NCBI GenBank assembly: GCA_016195585.1
Contig: JACPZJ010000220.1
Span: 1-5,493 of the forward strand
Source of the DNA: Nitrospirota bacterium
GTDB taxonomy: Bacteria > Nitrospirota > CAKKRA01 > 9FT-COMBO-42-15
Direction of reading: 5' to 3'
Length of the DNA: 5,493 bases
The translations under genes were made by a program, and so were the position numbers. The notes under the pieces are model-generated. The model had not been told where the DNA came from, made no database searches, and saw only the letters and a program-made list of their open reading frames with translations. Positions 5,174 through 5,493 of this stretch are shown here, one piece after another. How positions within the stretch are numbered: position 1 is the first letter of the stretch; each line of letters starts with the position of its first letter.

Positions 5174-5493
5174 ATGACAGAATTCAACAAATCTAAATGG
5201 GCAAACGCTGAGTTCACACAGGAATACAGAGATAATGCAGATGTTTATATCGTAGAGCGAAGAAGATTATTAGAAATAATGAAATCCTTCTACAGTTATT
5301 TTCTCGGCAACAAAGGGTATAACACTGTTCTTGATCTTGGCTGTGGAGACGGTATTATTACCCAGGAGTTGCTTACAGTTGATAAATCACTTTCTGCAAC
5401 CCTGTTTGACGGCTCTGCGGATATGTTGAACAAGGCGAGAGAAAGGCTCAAGGAAGTTAAAAATATTCAGTATATTCACGCAAGTTTTCAGGA
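5174..5493 (+). CDS. Class I SAM-dependent methyltransferase (3' end missing)
   Basis: The frame is open from the ATG at 5174 to the right edge, with 106 complete codons. After an N-terminal helical cap (KWANAEFTQEYRDNADVYIV, residues 8-27) comes SAM motif I, TVLDLGCGDGIIT (51-63), and a second motif with D79 in TLFDGSADML, the acid expected to hold the ribose hydroxyls. The region after it (KARERLKEVKNIQYIHASF) fits the strand before motif III. The substrate-determining C-terminal half is off the window, so the methyl acceptor cannot be judged. Its motif I and cap differ from the genes at 2409 and 3179, so it is not a recent duplicate of either. The ribosome binding site is weak (GGGAAAAGAA, somewhat far upstream). 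It is the third methyltransferase-like gene in 2.8 kb. Confidence 0.85.
   Translation, partial: MTEFNKSKWANAEFTQEYRDNADVYIVERRRLLEIMKSFYSYFLGNKGYNTVLDLGCGDGIITQELLTVDKSLSATLFDGSADMLNKARERLKEVKNIQYIHASFQ

Noticed and set aside
4749..5217. Two long - strand frames opposite the YciI-like gene
   Set aside because: They overlap each other and lie opposite a region whose + strand matches a known family. Neither shows recognisable motifs or a good ribosome binding site.

Overview
This is a bacterial window of moderate-to-low GC (judged by eye, not counted), with every recognisable gene on the + strand. Codon use is rich in ATA and AGG, and several genes have purine-rich ribosome binding sites. I cannot assign a taxon. 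The mix (GAF-GAF-GGDEF protein, NimA-like flavoprotein, several methyltransferases, vapBC, YciI) would fit an environmental Gram-negative such as a Nitrospirota or deltaproteobacterial lineage, but that is a weak guess.

Layout. (1) Positions 3-1448 hold the 3' part of a diguanylate cyclase with two GAF sensor domains and a GGEEF catalytic domain; its start lies beyond the left edge. (2) Positions 1449-1750 are a 302-base gap with a weak terminator-like hairpin, two tandem sigma70-type promoter candidates and a 10-bp GC palindrome, leading to (3) a NimA-like FMN-binding protein at 1751-2296. (4) A BioC/Tam-like SAM methyltransferase (2409-3182) overlaps by 4 bp a second methyltransferase-like protein with an atypical SAM motif (3179-3880). 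(5) An unlisted 45-codon frame, 3877-4014, encodes the C-terminal third of a PIN-domain toxin and begins exactly on the stop codon of the preceding gene; it looks like a vapC remnant. (6) A complete vapBC-type toxin-antitoxin pair follows (4116-4388 and 4370-4777), with its own promoter and a perfect 12-bp-arm inverted repeat over the predicted transcription start. (7) A YciI-like gene (4806-5067) is broken by one extra A in an A7 run. (8) A 33-codon open stretch with no start codon (5068-5169) may be another gene remnant. (9) A third class I methyltransferase begins at 5174 and runs off the right edge.

How the parts fit. The left end looks like ordinary chromosome. From about 3870 to 5170 the window looks like a small accessory patch: a PIN-toxin remnant, an intact vapBC, a frameshifted gene and an orphan open stretch lie between methyltransferase genes. 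The best-supported regulatory unit is the vapBC promoter-operator, where the antitoxin probably represses its own operon. I see no CRISPR array, tRNA, rRNA, transposase or insertion-sequence ends. I did not find a clearly new system; the PIN remnant, the nested-palindrome operator and the paired methyltransferases most deserve a second look.
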